Assembly: GCF_029542085.1 (NCBI RefSeq)
Contig: NZ_CP107036.1
Coordinates: 5,580,001 to 5,644,000, forward strand
DNA length: 64,000 nucleotides
Reading direction: 5' to 3'
Source of the DNA: Sphingobacterium sp. ML3W
Lineage (GTDB): Bacteria; Bacteroidota; Bacteroidia; Sphingobacteriales; Sphingobacteriaceae
The notes under the pieces are model-generated. The model saw only the letters and a list, made by a program, of their open reading frames with translations, was not told the DNA's origin and ran no database searches. The translations under genes and the position numbers were made by a program. Below, piece by piece: positions 27,730 to 38,232 of the stretch; the stretch's first letter is position 1, and each line of letters begins with the position of its first letter.

Positions 27730-28746
27730 TTATTTTGTTAATATTTCTTTATAATTTGGTAAAATCGATTTGAATTTGGCGATCACAACAGCTAGGCTAT
27801 CTTTCGAATTTCCGCCTGATGCATTAAGATGACCTCCCCCGTTGAAATACAATTTACAGATTTCATTACAAGGAACTTCTCCAATCGATCGCAAAGATAG
27901 TTTAATTTGTTCATTTCTGTCAATAATTAACGCAGCTAATCTAATTCCTTTAATGGAAAGTGCGTAATTGACCAAACCTTCTGTATCTCCAGTGATGACC
28001 TGAAATTGATTGAGGTCTTCTTTGGTGACATGAATGACTGCCGTATTATACTCATGAATAACTTCAAGACGGTTGAGAAGGCAAAACCCAAGGAACTTGA
28101 GACGAGTTTCCGAAGAGCTATTGTATATTTCTTCGTGGATCGCCCAATTTTGTGCGCCACAATCAATGAGAGTTGCGATGATACGGTGAATTTCTGAAGT
28201 GGTAGAACGAAAACGAAAAGATCCTGTATCAGTCATAATCCCAGTATATAAACAAGTAGCCATATCAGCGCTAATGTTGTCCGCATCTTGCATCTCATTC
28301 ACCAAAAAGCGGTAGATCAATTGTGCAGTCGCAGCAGCAGATGGATCCCAAAATGCATAATCTTCAAACCCTTCTGGATCCAAATGATGATCGATCATGC
28401 ATTTGATCCCTTTTGCTTGGCGAATAGGATCACCCATCTCATGAATGCGAGCCAGCCCATTGAAGTCCAAACAGAATAATAAATCTGCAGCTTCAATCTG
28501 TTGATTATGTAGGTTGATATTTTGCGTATAAATCTGTATATTTTCTAAACCGGGTAACCAGTCCAAAAAAGCAGGAAAATCTGATGGTACGATTAGATTG
28601 ACATGGTGTCCTTTTGCGGTTAACCAAAAATACAATCCCAACGATGAACCCAATGCATCGCCGTCAGGTTTGTAATGCGTGGTGATTACAATGTGCTTTG
28701 GTTCAGCCAATAATTCTTTTAATTCTTCCGATTTTAGCATAGTCAT
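27730..28746 (-). CDS. nrnA: DHH-family phosphoesterase (NrnA-like oligoribonuclease/pAp phosphatase)
   Basis: 338 aa. DHH domain with HYKPDGDALGS (His24, Asp28, Asp30), FCLDFN (Asp94) and MIDHHLDP (Asp119-His120-His121), plus DHHA1 domain with GGGHLNASGG near residue 315. Members degrade short RNA and dephosphorylate pAp. First gene of an operon with the FKBP lipoprotein; a good consensus promoter precedes it. Confidence 0.9.
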   Translation of the reverse strand: MTMLKSEELKELLAEPKHIVITTHYKPDGDALGSSLGLYFWLTAKGHHVNLIVPSDFPAFLDWLPGLENIQIYTQNINLHNQQIEAADLLFCLDFNGLARIHEMGDPIRQAKGIKCMIDHHLDPEGFEDYAFWDPSAAATAQLIYRFLVNEMQDADNISADMATCLYTGIMTDTGSFRFRSTTSEIHRIIATLIDCGAQNWAIHEEIYNSSSETRLKFLGFCLLNRLEVIHEYNTAVIHVTKEDLNQFQVITGDTEGLVNYALSIKGIRLAALIIDRNEQIKLSLRSIGEVPCNEICKLYFNGGGHLNASGGNSKDSLAVVIAKFKSILPNYKEILTK

Positions 28747-28756
28747 ATTAAGTCTG

Positions 28757-28788
28757 CAAACCTACTATAAAAAATTTAGATTAGACAA
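28757..28788 (-). promoter_or_regulatory. Promoter of the nrnA-like gene
   Basis: Minus strand: TTG (28786-28788), 21 bp, TAGGTTTG (28757-28764), about 10 bp before the ATG, so the leader is very short. Confidence 0.6.
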
Positions 28789-28857
28789 ATTTTTTATAAA
28801 CATCTTTCGCGTCTTATTGTGTTTTGTTTTGGAGTTAAAAAAATGATTTTCAGTTAT

Positions 28858-31497
28858 TTAGAATTTGTAGGTGTAAACCTTAAAATCCTTTTTCATACAA
28901 ATCAAATAATTAGCATTGTCGCCATAGTTAATTGGGCCATAATAGAATTTTGAAAATCCTTCGATAGGGAATCCATCCTGTACTAAACCATCTGAGCCGA
29001 AAAGATAAATCATCCGATTGTCTGTACCGACTCCCAAGACGTCGGATTTTCCAATCCGCTTAAAGAATAAAGGTCTGTTGCTTGCATCTTCGATAAATTT
29101 ATATTCGAAATAGGATGAGGAGTCTCTGCTGCTATAAGCATTCAATTTATTGTTGGCCAAAATGATAAAGTCTCTGTCTGCACCGCCACTGATATCTTCA
29201 AAATTAAAGAAAGCATCTTTCCCCCAGCTGCCTAATTTAATTTTTTTTGCTTCACCTTCAAAAGGAACTTTGAAAATACTGCCTTTATTATCGGCAACAT
29301 AGACAAACGAATTTTTTTCATCTGAGGCTGCTACTAAACCAATCGGATTCCGAACGCTTTCGCCGTCTGTATCTAAGCTTTGTTTGCGAATGATCTTACC
29401 ATTTTCATTGAAAAAATAAACAGAAGCTGTGCTTGTACCCGCTATAATGTAATTGGTTTGCCCCAGTGTGGTTATTTTTAGATCAAAAAGTATACGGCTG
29501 TCTACCGTATTATTTTCAAATCCCTCTACTCTTTTGCCATCTAACGTATAGGCTAAGATCCGATCTGTTGCAGGAATATAGATACGTTGTTCTTTATTGA
29601 AGTTAGATACTGTGGCCCCATAGCTAGCCGTAGAAGGTAATTCGACAGAAAAACCATTCATATTCTTTCCGTCAGGCCTGATCCGATATAGTCTGCTTTT
29701 GGTGACAATAATGATGCTGAGATCTTGCAATTGAATTGGTTCACCCAAAATCTCGCCTTGAAATAAATTTTGCCAAAGTTCTTTTCCGTCTGGTGAAAAT
29801 GCATGGACAGTATGATCCTGCTCCTGGATCATTATAAATTTGTTTTTGCCATCCTGATCCAAAACCCAAGGTTTGTTGATGATGCGGCTTTCGAGCTGAA
29901 CAGTCCATTCAGGTTTTCCTCCAAGTCGTGTATCACTTTTATAAAGAGCGTATAAGTTGGACGAGAATGTCCCTTGATTACCACTTAATTGATAGGACCA
30001 TGAGTAGAAATTTTGAAAACCAAACTGCTCTTCATCTTTGAAATTCTTGGCATAATCAGATTTTAAATTATCTAAGATATTGCTTTTGCCAGCTTTGGGT
30101 TCTAAATAGAAGGTTACATTGCTACGGCTATTTTGTAAAGCGGCGTGATTTTTGAAAATTGCTGTTCCCGATAGAAATTGCTTTTCACGGAAAGATTCAC
30201 GATAATCTCTCAGGATGCCTGTTCGATTTGCGACAACCATTATACCATCAACGATGGTAAAGTATGGCCTTGTAAAGCTTTTGAACGGCTCTCCGAAGGA
30301 GGCATATAATAGCTGGGAATATTTAAATTGATAGATCGAGTCACCGACAGATGAACTGAATTTTTTGAAGTTATTTGCAAATAAGCTCGAATCGGATATG
30401 CTGATCAGGCCAAGTACATCTTGATTGTCTAATTCAGCCAACGCAAATTCATCATTAAAAAGAGGGGCGATGACACTATCGAATGATACCTTTGTATCGT
30501 CCTCAAGATTTTTAATGCTTTTGCTTACGCGATCGTACTCTTTTTGCTGAATCAATAGTTCTTTGAGCCCCGAACGGAAGCTATGTGGATCGGAAATACT
30601 GAAATCAATATATGATGCTGCATTTTTTGGTAAGTAGTTTCCTAATGCCTGCACTTGAGCGGTTTGATTGGCAAACAATTGTAAATAGCTGTTTTTACTT
30701 CCTGTTAGATCAGTTACGCCCTTGAAGATAAGCGCATCCTGTTTGAAATTCATATTCCAGGAAGTTTGTCCCTTGAGAGAATCAATTAAATTAAGGTAAT
30801 TGCCAAATTTGGATTTCATCAATATTCGGGCAACCTGCGCTAACTGTTCATTGAAAAAATATAAACTGAGCGGTGTATTCTTATTGTTGTGATTGACGAA
30901 GAATTCAATTTGCTTTGTGTTTATTTTTTTTACATTCTTATCGAAAATTTGCGCAAGTACCTGTTTTGAATAGCTGGCAAAAATAATTTCATGGGAATAA
31001 GCGCAATAGAGCGTACTGTCTTTTATTCCTTTATTGAGTCCAAAGAATCGTTGGCCCAGTGTATCAAAGGGTTGAACTTTATAATTTTCTCCGATCTGCC
31101 CGATAAGGGTTGCCAGCGCGTTATTGTCAAGGCTCTGCCCAACTTGTACACTATAAAGAGGTGTTATCTGATCTTTTTCTTGATGAAAAGACAGTAATAT
31201 CTGTTGCCCAGAGACGAAAGGTGTCAATTGTTCACTTTGCAATAACTCTGTTTTTAATCGCTCGAGATTACTAAAATTTCCCTGTCCTATAATGGCTTTA
31301 AATAATTCGTAATCCTTAAATATCGTGTCTACGGTCTCGTTATTGGCAAAGGATGTTATGGCCAGCGTATTTTCAGGAAGGTATTGTAAGGCCTTGGAAT
31401 CCTGTTTATTATTTTTGTTGAAATCTCCGAAAAGATAAATCGTTGCCGCAATGACAGCGATGAACAATAGAATAGTGATGATTATTGTTTTTTTCAT
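28858..31497 (-). CDS. Membrane-anchored protein with C-terminal beta-propeller, function unknown
   Basis: 879 aa. N-terminal membrane anchor (about residues 4-24) with the rest outside. Residues about 35-500 form a large region starting ALQYLPENTLAITSFAN, reminiscent of DUF3352-like proteins, without catalytic motifs I can name. From about residue 525, repeated strands with Asp-Gly turns (SPDGKELWQ, RPDGKNMNG, NENGKIIRK) look like a PQQ/WD40-type propeller. Single gene. I do not recognise a specific function; a periplasmic scaffold is possible. Confidence 0.7.
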   Translation of the reverse strand: MKKTIIITILLFIAVIAATIYLFGDFNKNNKQDSKALQYLPENTLAITSFANNETVDTIFKDYELFKAIIGQGNFSNLERLKTELLQSEQLTPFVSGQQILLSFHQEKDQITPLYSVQVGQSLDNNALATLIGQIGENYKVQPFDTLGQRFFGLNKGIKDSTLYCAYSHEIIFASYSKQVLAQIFDKNVKKINTKQIEFFVNHNNKNTPLSLYFFNEQLAQVARILMKSKFGNYLNLIDSLKGQTSWNMNFKQDALIFKGVTDLTGSKNSYLQLFANQTAQVQALGNYLPKNAASYIDFSISDPHSFRSGLKELLIQQKEYDRVSKSIKNLEDDTKVSFDSVIAPLFNDEFALAELDNQDVLGLISISDSSLFANNFKKFSSSVGDSIYQFKYSQLLYASFGEPFKSFTRPYFTIVDGIMVVANRTGILRDYRESFREKQFLSGTAIFKNHAALQNSRSNVTFYLEPKAGKSNILDNLKSDYAKNFKDEEQFGFQNFYSWSYQLSGNQGTFSSNLYALYKSDTRLGGKPEWTVQLESRIINKPWVLDQDGKNKFIMIQEQDHTVHAFSPDGKELWQNLFQGEILGEPIQLQDLSIIIVTKSRLYRIRPDGKNMNGFSVELPSTASYGATVSNFNKEQRIYIPATDRILAYTLDGKRVEGFENNTVDSRILFDLKITTLGQTNYIIAGTSTASVYFFNENGKIIRKQSLDTDGESVRNPIGLVAASDEKNSFVYVADNKGSIFKVPFEGEAKKIKLGSWGKDAFFNFEDISGGADRDFIILANNKLNAYSSRDSSSYFEYKFIEDASNRPLFFKRIGKSDVLGVGTDNRMIYLFGSDGLVQDGFPIEGFSKFYYGPINYGDNANYLICMKKDFKVYTYKF

Positions 31498-31766
31498 CAG
31501 AATATATATTTATGAGTGCTCATCTTCAATGGTATAGATGAACACGTTTCAGTCAATTTGTTTTTTATAGTAATGAAGCTATCAACCTGAATAAACTTAT
31601 GATGGTTTCATCAGTAAAACAAACCTAACAAAAATATGCGGGAAGCGCTAGAAAATCATCTCAATAATGGGGCTTTGTAATATAAATTTAACAAAATATT
31701 CCTTATTTTGTTCGGTTTTTAATACATTTATCGGAGAAACACGTTTTCAGCATTCACTTTATAATA

Positions 31767-32156
31767 ATGAATAAGAGAATCATTTTAGCCGCTTCGCTAT
31801 TGGGAGCATTAGCTGTAATATTAGGTGCATTTGGCGCTCACGGTCTAGAAGGAAAGGTAAGTGCATATCATATCGAAACTTGGAAAACTGCAAATCAGTA
31901 TCATTTCTATCATACCTTTGCATTGTTATTTTTATCGACTTTTTCGCGTGCGAAAACCTACTCAATCAAGGTGTCCTTTATTGCTTTTATTGTTGGTATT
32001 TTGTTCTTTTCAGGATCCTTATATATCCTTAGCATCAGGGAAATAACTGGTTTCGGAAATCCGGCTATCTTAGGTCCCATAACACCTTTAGGTGGCTTGT
32101 CATTGATTATCGGTTGGATAGCCTTATTTGTAGCGGCACTAAAAAATAAATCGTAA
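31767..32156 (+). CDS. DUF423 (YgdD-like) small membrane protein
   Basis: 129 aa, four membrane helices, with the family signature LGAFGAHGLEGK in the first loop (residues 20-31), WKTANQYHFYHTFALL, and ILGPITPLGGLSLIIGW near the end. The family is widespread; its role is not established. Single gene followed by a terminator. Confidence 0.9.
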   Translation: MNKRIILAASLLGALAVILGAFGAHGLEGKVSAYHIETWKTANQYHFYHTFALLFLSTFSRAKTYSIKVSFIAFIVGILFFSGSLYILSIREITGFGNPAILGPITPLGGLSLIIGWIALFVAALKNKS

Positions 32157-32202
32157 TCCTACTGTTTAAATAGAATAAAGCTTGCTAGCTTTTTAGATAA
32201 AG

Positions 32203-32241
32203 AGCCTTCCAACGATTAAAAATCTAGGAGGGCTTTTATTT
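32203..32241 (+). terminator. Terminator after the DUF423 gene
   Basis: AGCCTTCC (32203-32210) pairs with GGAGGGCT (32227-32234, one G-T), followed by TTTATTTTG. Confidence 0.7.
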
Positions 32242-32307
32242 TGAGAGAGGTCACTCACGTATTCTTTCTGTCGCTTTTTTTGTATTTTTATCCCATAATA
32301 AGAAATT

Positions 32308-34791
32308 ATGTCCAATCCGCAGTCTTCGATTTTTAGTGAAAGAGATACCTTGTTTATTGATGTGGTTCTACCGTTAGCTCTAGCACGAACATATACTTAT
32401 CGTATTCCGGCTGACTGGAATGATCGGGTACAGATTGGGGTTCGGGTCATTGTGCAATTTGGACGAAACAAGATTTATTCGGCGGTCGTGAAATCGATCA
32501 GCAAAGAAGCTCCACTGAAATACGAAGCAAAGTATATTTTAGATATCATTGATGATAAACCTATCGTCAACCTTGCCCAGTTTAAGTTGTGGGATTGGTT
32601 GGCAGATTACTATATGTGCAGTTTGGGCGAAGTCATGCAGGCCGCACTTCCAGCAGCTTTAAAACTGGCAAGTGAAACCAAAGTGATCTCTTCTATAACA
32701 GAAGAATTTGATCGTTCGACACTCTCGGATAAAGAATACCTGATTATTGAGGCCCTGGAGGTGGCAGGGGAACTTAAAGTCAATGATATCGTGAAGTTAT
32801 TGGGCCAGAAAACCGTATTTCCGATATTGAAGCAATTGTTTGACAAAGGGGTCGTACTTATCTCCGAGGAAATAACAGAAAGATATAAACCCAAAACAAA
32901 AGTATTCTTACGTTTTGGCCCTGACTTTAGAAATGAGGATGCCAAACGAGAATTATTGGATAGTCTCAATCGTGCTCCCAAACAGCAAGATGCAGTTTTG
33001 GCATTTATGCAACTTGTTAAAAAGACTGAAGAGATTACACGTCCGATGTTGGCAGAAGCTTCAGGTTGCGGTAATGGTGCTATCACGGCATTGATCGACA
33101 AAGGTGTATTTGAAGTGAAGGAGAAGGTCGTATCGAGATTTCAGGGAGAGGATATAGAACTAGATGCTAATTTTCAATTCAATGAAAATCAACAGCGTGC
33201 CTATAATGAGATCCAACAGTCTTTTGAGGAAAAAGAGGTAACACTATTGCATGGGGTAACTGCTTCAGGGAAAACTCAGCTCTATATACGACTTATCGAA
33301 CAGGCAATAGCTGAAGGAAAATCAGCTTTGTATCTTCTGCCTGAGATCGCATTGACAGCACAGATTACTGCGCGATTAAAACTGCATTTTGGTGATAAGC
33401 TTGGTGTTTATCATTCGAAATTCAATGATAATGAACGTGCAGAGGTATGGCATAAGGTGATGAAAAATGAGTTTCAAGTTGTTATTGGTGCCCGTTCTTC
33501 TGTATTTCTTCCGTTTCAGGATTTGGGAATTATTATTGTCGATGAGGAACATGAAAGCTCATACAAACAATTTGATCCAGCACCGCGCTACCATGCGCGG
33601 GATACAGCCATTTATCTCGGCTTTTTACATCAGACTAAAGTGCTTTTGGGATCCGCAACACCATCGTTGGAAAGTTATTATAATGCTAAAGCAAAGAAGT
33701 ATGGCTTTGTGCAATTATTGGAGCGGTATGGCAATGCGCAGTTGCCGAGTGTTGAGCTAGTCAATATTCCTGAAGAAGGACGAAAGGAAAATATGTTCTC
33801 CTATTTCTCCGGAACACTGTTAAAAGCTATTGAAGAAGCTGTTAAGAATAAGGAACAGGTTATTCTGTTTCAGAATAGACGCGGACACACCACCATGATC
33901 CAGTGTAATACCTGTGGTTTTGTTGCCAAATGCGTGAATTGCGATGTCAGTTTGACCTATCATAAAAGTTCCAATATGATGCATTGTCATTACTGTGGGC
34001 ATGTTGAGCCACCGCTTCGGGTCTGTCCAGCTTGTGGAATGCCACATATTGAAAGTAAGGGCTTTGGAACAGAGCGGGTGGAAGAAGAACTTGAATTGCT
34101 GATGCCCGAGATCCGGATAGGCCGATTGGATCTGGATTCGACAAAAGGAAAATATGGCTTTGATAAGATTATTACGGCTTTCGATGAGCATGAGTTTGAT
34201 GTGCTGATTGGGACACAAATGGTGGCCAAAGGACTGGATTTTGGACGTGTTAGTTTAATCGGTGTTGTGAATGCGGATACCATTATTAATTTTCCTGATT
34301 TTCGTGCCTATGAGCGTTCCTTCTCGCTCTTTTCCCAAGTTGCAGGCCGAGCCGGTCGTCGGGAAGCAGGTGGACGAGTGATTATTCAAAGTTATACGAC
34401 AAATCATAGAGTCTTAGAGCAAGTCGTTAACAATGATTATGAAGGGATGTTTATGACGGAAATTACTGAGCGTAAGAATTACCTTTACCCACCTTTTTAC
34501 CGACTTATTCGCATTGATATTAAGCATACGGATTTTCAAAAATGCTATGATGCCGCGAATCGTTTTGCAGCTGCTTTACGACCACAGCTCGGAGCTAGGG
34601 TATTGGGACCCGAACCACCGCTGGTCTCCCGTGTCCGAAATAATTTTATTCAGACGATTACGTTGAAGATTGAACGCACAAATATTAGTATCGCTAAGGT
34701 AAAGGAGTTGATTCGTTCGGTTTTATTGGATTTTGAGATTGATAAGACCAATAGCGGCGTTCGTGTTCAGGTCGATGTTGACCCTTATTAA
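32308..34791 (+). CDS. priA: Primosomal protein N' (PriA helicase)
   Basis: 827 aa. Restarts stalled forks by loading the replisome. N-terminal DNA-binding domain; Walker A HGVTASGKT (about residues 315-323); DEEH box (412-415); a zinc region of eight cysteines (CNTCGF, CVNCD, CHYCG, CPACG, about 533-575) between the helicase lobes; helicase motifs GTQMVAKGLDFGRV and QVAGRAGR. Complete, single gene. Confidence 0.96.
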   Translation: MSNPQSSIFSERDTLFIDVVLPLALARTYTYRIPADWNDRVQIGVRVIVQFGRNKIYSAVVKSISKEAPLKYEAKYILDIIDDKPIVNLAQFKLWDWLADYYMCSLGEVMQAALPAALKLASETKVISSITEEFDRSTLSDKEYLIIEALEVAGELKVNDIVKLLGQKTVFPILKQLFDKGVVLISEEITERYKPKTKVFLRFGPDFRNEDAKRELLDSLNRAPKQQDAVLAFMQLVKKTEEITRPMLAEASGCGNGAITALIDKGVFEVKEKVVSRFQGEDIELDANFQFNENQQRAYNEIQQSFEEKEVTLLHGVTASGKTQLYIRLIEQAIAEGKSALYLLPEIALTAQITARLKLHFGDKLGVYHSKFNDNERAEVWHKVMKNEFQVVIGARSSVFLPFQDLGIIIVDEEHESSYKQFDPAPRYHARDTAIYLGFLHQTKVLLGSATPSLESYYNAKAKKYGFVQLLERYGNAQLPSVELVNIPEEGRKENMFSYFSGTLLKAIEEAVKNKEQVILFQNRRGHTTMIQCNTCGFVAKCVNCDVSLTYHKSSNMMHCHYCGHVEPPLRVCPACGMPHIESKGFGTERVEEELELLMPEIRIGRLDLDSTKGKYGFDKIITAFDEHEFDVLIGTQMVAKGLDFGRVSLIGVVNADTIINFPDFRAYERSFSLFSQVAGRAGRREAGGRVIIQSYTTNHRVLEQVVNNDYEGMFMTEITERKNYLYPPFYRLIRIDIKHTDFQKCYDAANRFAAALRPQLGARVLGPEPPLVSRVRNNFIQTITLKIERTNISIAKVKELIRSVLLDFEIDKTNSGVRVQVDVDPY

Positions 34792-35015
34792 CGACATGTT
34801 TTTTATGTTCTCGTAGCGTCGGATCATGTGCTAACTGATCTGAACTTTTTGTAATGAAATTTCTGTAACTTTTTGATAATGTTACAGATATGATTTTTTT
34901 ATTTGATTGTGATTTGTTGTGTGGTCTACGTTTAGTATTGTATATTGCTTTGATATTAAGTGATTTGTGAATAGTTCGGCTAAATATCCCTTTTTAAAGG
35001 TAAATTTGAAACATC

Positions 35016-35672
35016 ATGGCGTATAAGTTTATTGATAATTATCGGGAGAGAGGTGCACGTAAGAAATTGGTTGAGCATCTAAAAGGAAGAGGTATTGAAG
35101 ACCAAAAAGTATTGGAAGCCATTGGGAAGGTACCACGTCATTTCTTTTTTGATGAAACCTTTTGGAATCAGGCTTATCGAGACATTGCTTTTCCAATCGG
35201 TGACGGACAAACGATCTCCCAACCATACACTGTCGCTTATCAATCCGAATTGCTCCACGTGAAAAAAGGAGATAAAGTACTGGAAATTGGAACAGGATCA
35301 GGGTATCAAACTTGTATTTTGCTCGAACTTGGGGCCGATGTATATACGATAGAACGCCAAGAGAACCTTTATCAACGAACAATTCAGGTATTACCCTATA
35401 TGGGATATAAGGCTAATTTCTTTTTGGGAGATGGCTCCAAAGGTATTGAAAAACATGCTCCTTACGATAAGATTATTGTAACTGCTGGGGCGCCATTCGT
35501 GCCTGAAATCATGTTGAAGCAGCTAAAGATAGGTGGGATTTTTGTGATTCCGGTGGGGGATGAGAAGTCTCAGAAAATGATGACAATAATTCGTGTAGGT
35601 GAAAATGATTTTGATCGCATTGAATTGGATACTTTTCGTTTTGTACCCTTGGTGGGTGACCAGGCCTGGTAA
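35016..35672 (+). CDS. pcm: Protein-L-isoaspartate O-methyltransferase
   Basis: 218 aa. SAM-dependent repair of isoaspartyl residues. PRHFF (about 41-45), the GQTISQPYTVA substrate loop and SAM motif I VLEIGTGSGYQT are present. A TAAATTTG box lies at 35001-35008, directly before the ATG. Confidence 0.94.
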   Translation: MAYKFIDNYRERGARKKLVEHLKGRGIEDQKVLEAIGKVPRHFFFDETFWNQAYRDIAFPIGDGQTISQPYTVAYQSELLHVKKGDKVLEIGTGSGYQTCILLELGADVYTIERQENLYQRTIQVLPYMGYKANFFLGDGSKGIEKHAPYDKIIVTAGAPFVPEIMLKQLKIGGIFVIPVGDEKSQKMMTIIRVGENDFDRIELDTFRFVPLVGDQAW

Positions 35673-35865
35673 TTTACATTGTCTCGAAAAAATTAAGGAT
35701 GCTTCGAGCCCTTATTCGCTTTTTTGACAAGATAAGTAAATGAAAATATATTGTTTTCTATTTACTCCTGTGAATGCTCTCAGTTTAAAAGTTGTAGTTT
35801 GTTACAGATATGATTTTGGATAGGATGCATTTCGTCCAACTGATGGAATAAAAAATTATTTAAGA

Positions 35866-37689
35866 ATGAATCCAATAACGACATTATACGACCAAAAGCA
35901 TCAAGAAATTGCCTCCACGGTCTTAAAATTAAATAAGCAGGTGAATACCCTGAGTTTAACCCGGCTCTTTGTAATTCTTGGTGGGGGAGCCTTGCTATTT
36001 TATACTTTTCAGTTGGAAAGTCTTCCATTGGTTTTCTTTTGTTTCTTTGCCTTATTGTTTCTATTTGCGTATTTGGTACGCAGACAAAGTCAGTTGGAAC
36101 TTCAGAAAAACTATTTTGAAGCCTATCTGAAGGTTTTGTCCAATGAGCAAAACATCATTGATGGAAAAGCAAATATGTATGCCCATGGAGAGAACTTTGA
36201 GGATGGTAATCATCCTTATAGCTCAGATATGGACGTGTTCGGCGCATATTCGTTATTTGCCCAATTGAATCGGTCAACAACAAAACAGGGGATTGATTTG
36301 CTGGCATCTTGGCTAAATGCACCTCTGGATAAAGAGCAAATCCAACGGAATCAGGAAGCGTCAAAGGAATTGGAGAGTGAATCGGAATGGATATGGGATT
36401 TTCAGGCGAAACTGCTGGCAAATCTGAATCATAAACTCGATATTAAGACTTTTTTGTCCAATTATTTTCAAAACCGAAATTTTAGTTTTGGAAATGCTTT
36501 CATGCGTATGTATGTCAAAGTTGGTCCAATTTTATTTGTGCTAGCGCTTGTTGGAAGCTTTTTTATTTCCAAATTTGCGGCAGTCGCAACGTTATTAGGT
36601 TTGTTTCATATTCTCTGGGCTTTCGCCAAAGCGGGTAGTGTTGGTTTATTTTCATCAAGGATAGACAAAATTGGTGGAATACTGGGTTCTTATGCCGATG
36701 CGATACAAGCGATAGAAAACCATGTATGGAAATCCGTTTCCTTACAAGAAATGGCTAATGAATTAAAGCAGGGAGGGCATGCTGAACCTATTTCAAAAGC
36801 ATTTAAAAAACTAGCAGTTCTTATCAATAATCTGGATGCACGAAATAATGTGTTTGTTGGGTTATTTCTGAATCTCTTTTTGTTATGGGATTTTAGACAG
36901 GTATTGGCGATTATCGATTGGAAAAATAAGTATGAACAAGAAATCCTGAATTCATTTGATACGTTGGCAAAAGTTGAAGCTGTGAATAGTCTCGCAATTT
37001 GGAAAAGAAATCATCCGACTTATGTCTATCCGGTCATCTTGGTCAATCCAGAGGAGGATAAAATTGAGGCACAAGGTATTTATCATCCGCTTATTCCGAA
37101 TGAGTTAGTGGTTGCCAACAATTATACCAGCAACGATCATCGGGTTGCATTGGTAACAGGATCCAATATGGCTGGCAAAAGCACATTCTTACGTACCATT
37201 GGTGTCAATGCAATTTTAGCTTATGCTGGAGCGAGTGTTGCGGCCTCATCATTTCAACTACCGATCTATAAACTTATATCCTATATGCGTATTAGAGACA
37301 ATCTGAACGAAAGTACTTCCACTTTCAAGGCAGAACTCAATCGGATGAAATTTATACTGGATACTGTAGCTTCACATACGGATAGTTTTTTTCTGATTGA
37401 TGAAATGTTACGTGGAACAAACTCGGTTGACAAATATTTGGGCTCACGCGCGATTATTAAGCAGTTGGTTCGCTTGGATGGTAAAGGTATGGTGGCAACG
37501 CACGATCTGCAACTGTCTAGTTTGGAACAGGAATTTCCAAAAGATATCAAAAATTATCACTTCGATATCCAGGTTGATGAAGGGCAGATGCTGTTTGACT
37601 ATAAACTGAAGACAGGGGAGTGTAAGATCTTCAACGCTTCTTTGTTATTAAAGGGGATAGGGGTTGATATCGAGGAAAATATTGGATAA
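35866..37689 (+). CDS. Membrane-associated MutS-like ATPase
   Basis: 607 aa. Two predicted membrane pairs (about residues 32-72 and 221-258) precede a MutS-type core and ATPase: Walker A TGSNMAGKST (about 429-438), Walker B LIDEMLRGTNS (Asp512, Glu513). The mismatch-recognition domain I of true MutS (Phe-x-Glu) is absent and the protein is short. Such proteins are common in Bacteroidota; a role other than classical mismatch repair is likely but unproven. Single gene. Confidence 0.85.
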   Translation: MNPITTLYDQKHQEIASTVLKLNKQVNTLSLTRLFVILGGGALLFYTFQLESLPLVFFCFFALLFLFAYLVRRQSQLELQKNYFEAYLKVLSNEQNIIDGKANMYAHGENFEDGNHPYSSDMDVFGAYSLFAQLNRSTTKQGIDLLASWLNAPLDKEQIQRNQEASKELESESEWIWDFQAKLLANLNHKLDIKTFLSNYFQNRNFSFGNAFMRMYVKVGPILFVLALVGSFFISKFAAVATLLGLFHILWAFAKAGSVGLFSSRIDKIGGILGSYADAIQAIENHVWKSVSLQEMANELKQGGHAEPISKAFKKLAVLINNLDARNNVFVGLFLNLFLLWDFRQVLAIIDWKNKYEQEILNSFDTLAKVEAVNSLAIWKRNHPTYVYPVILVNPEEDKIEAQGIYHPLIPNELVVANNYTSNDHRVALVTGSNMAGKSTFLRTIGVNAILAYAGASVAASSFQLPIYKLISYMRIRDNLNESTSTFKAELNRMKFILDTVASHTDSFFLIDEMLRGTNSVDKYLGSRAIIKQLVRLDGKGMVATHDLQLSSLEQEFPKDIKNYHFDIQVDEGQMLFDYKLKTGECKIFNASLLLKGIGVDIEENIG

Positions 37690-37757
37690 AAATGACTCAA
37701 CTGTTTTTGGATAGCCTTACATTTGTGCTCTCTTGAATCCATTAAAAATAACAATAA

Positions 37758-38159
37758 ATGACTTTACAAGAACGTATTGATTTATCAGAAACGCATGTAT
37801 GTACAACAGTATTCCCGTTTTTGACAAATCATCACGATACCTTATTCGGCGGTAAGGCGATGTCTATCATGGACGAAGTGTCTTTTATGGCCGCAACGAG
37901 ATTCTGCCGCAAAACTTTAGTGACAGTATCGACAGATCGTATTGATTTTAATAAAGCAATTCCTTCCGGGAGTATTATAGAGGCAATTGCGCGTGTCCAA
38001 AATGTCGGGCGTACGAGCTTAAAGGTGAAAGTAGAAATATTCCTGGAGCATATGTATAAAGAGGGACGGGAACTTGCGATCGAAGGGGTATTTACTTTTG
38101 TTGCTTTGGACGAAAACAAACAGCCAATTCCTGTTTTAGAAGGTTTGGATATTGAATAA
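37758..38159 (+). CDS. Hotdog-fold acyl-CoA thioesterase
   Basis: 133 aa, YciA/BFIT-like. Typical start VFPFLTNHHDTLFGGKAMSIMDEVSFMAATRFCR, with the N-H-x-x-x-x-F-G-G helix of hotdog thioesterases, and an R-x-x-x-GRTSLKVKVEIF strand. Hydrolyses acyl-CoA. Convergent with the DUF779 gene. Confidence 0.9.
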   Translation: MTLQERIDLSETHVCTTVFPFLTNHHDTLFGGKAMSIMDEVSFMAATRFCRKTLVTVSTDRIDFNKAIPSGSIIEAIARVQNVGRTSLKVKVEIFLEHMYKEGRELAIEGVFTFVALDENKQPIPVLEGLDIE

Positions 38160-38196
38160 TCAACCTAATTTGACTGGGGAGAGATGACAAAAATTT

Positions 38197-38230
38197 ACAA
38201 AAACGGGTGGATTATTCCACCCGTTTTTGT
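38197..38230. terminator. Bidirectional terminator
   Basis: Perfect stem: ACAAAAACGGGTGG (38197-38210), loop ATTATT, and its complement (38217-38230), between the convergent thioesterase and DUF779 genes. Confidence 0.9.
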
Positions 38231-38232
38231 GT

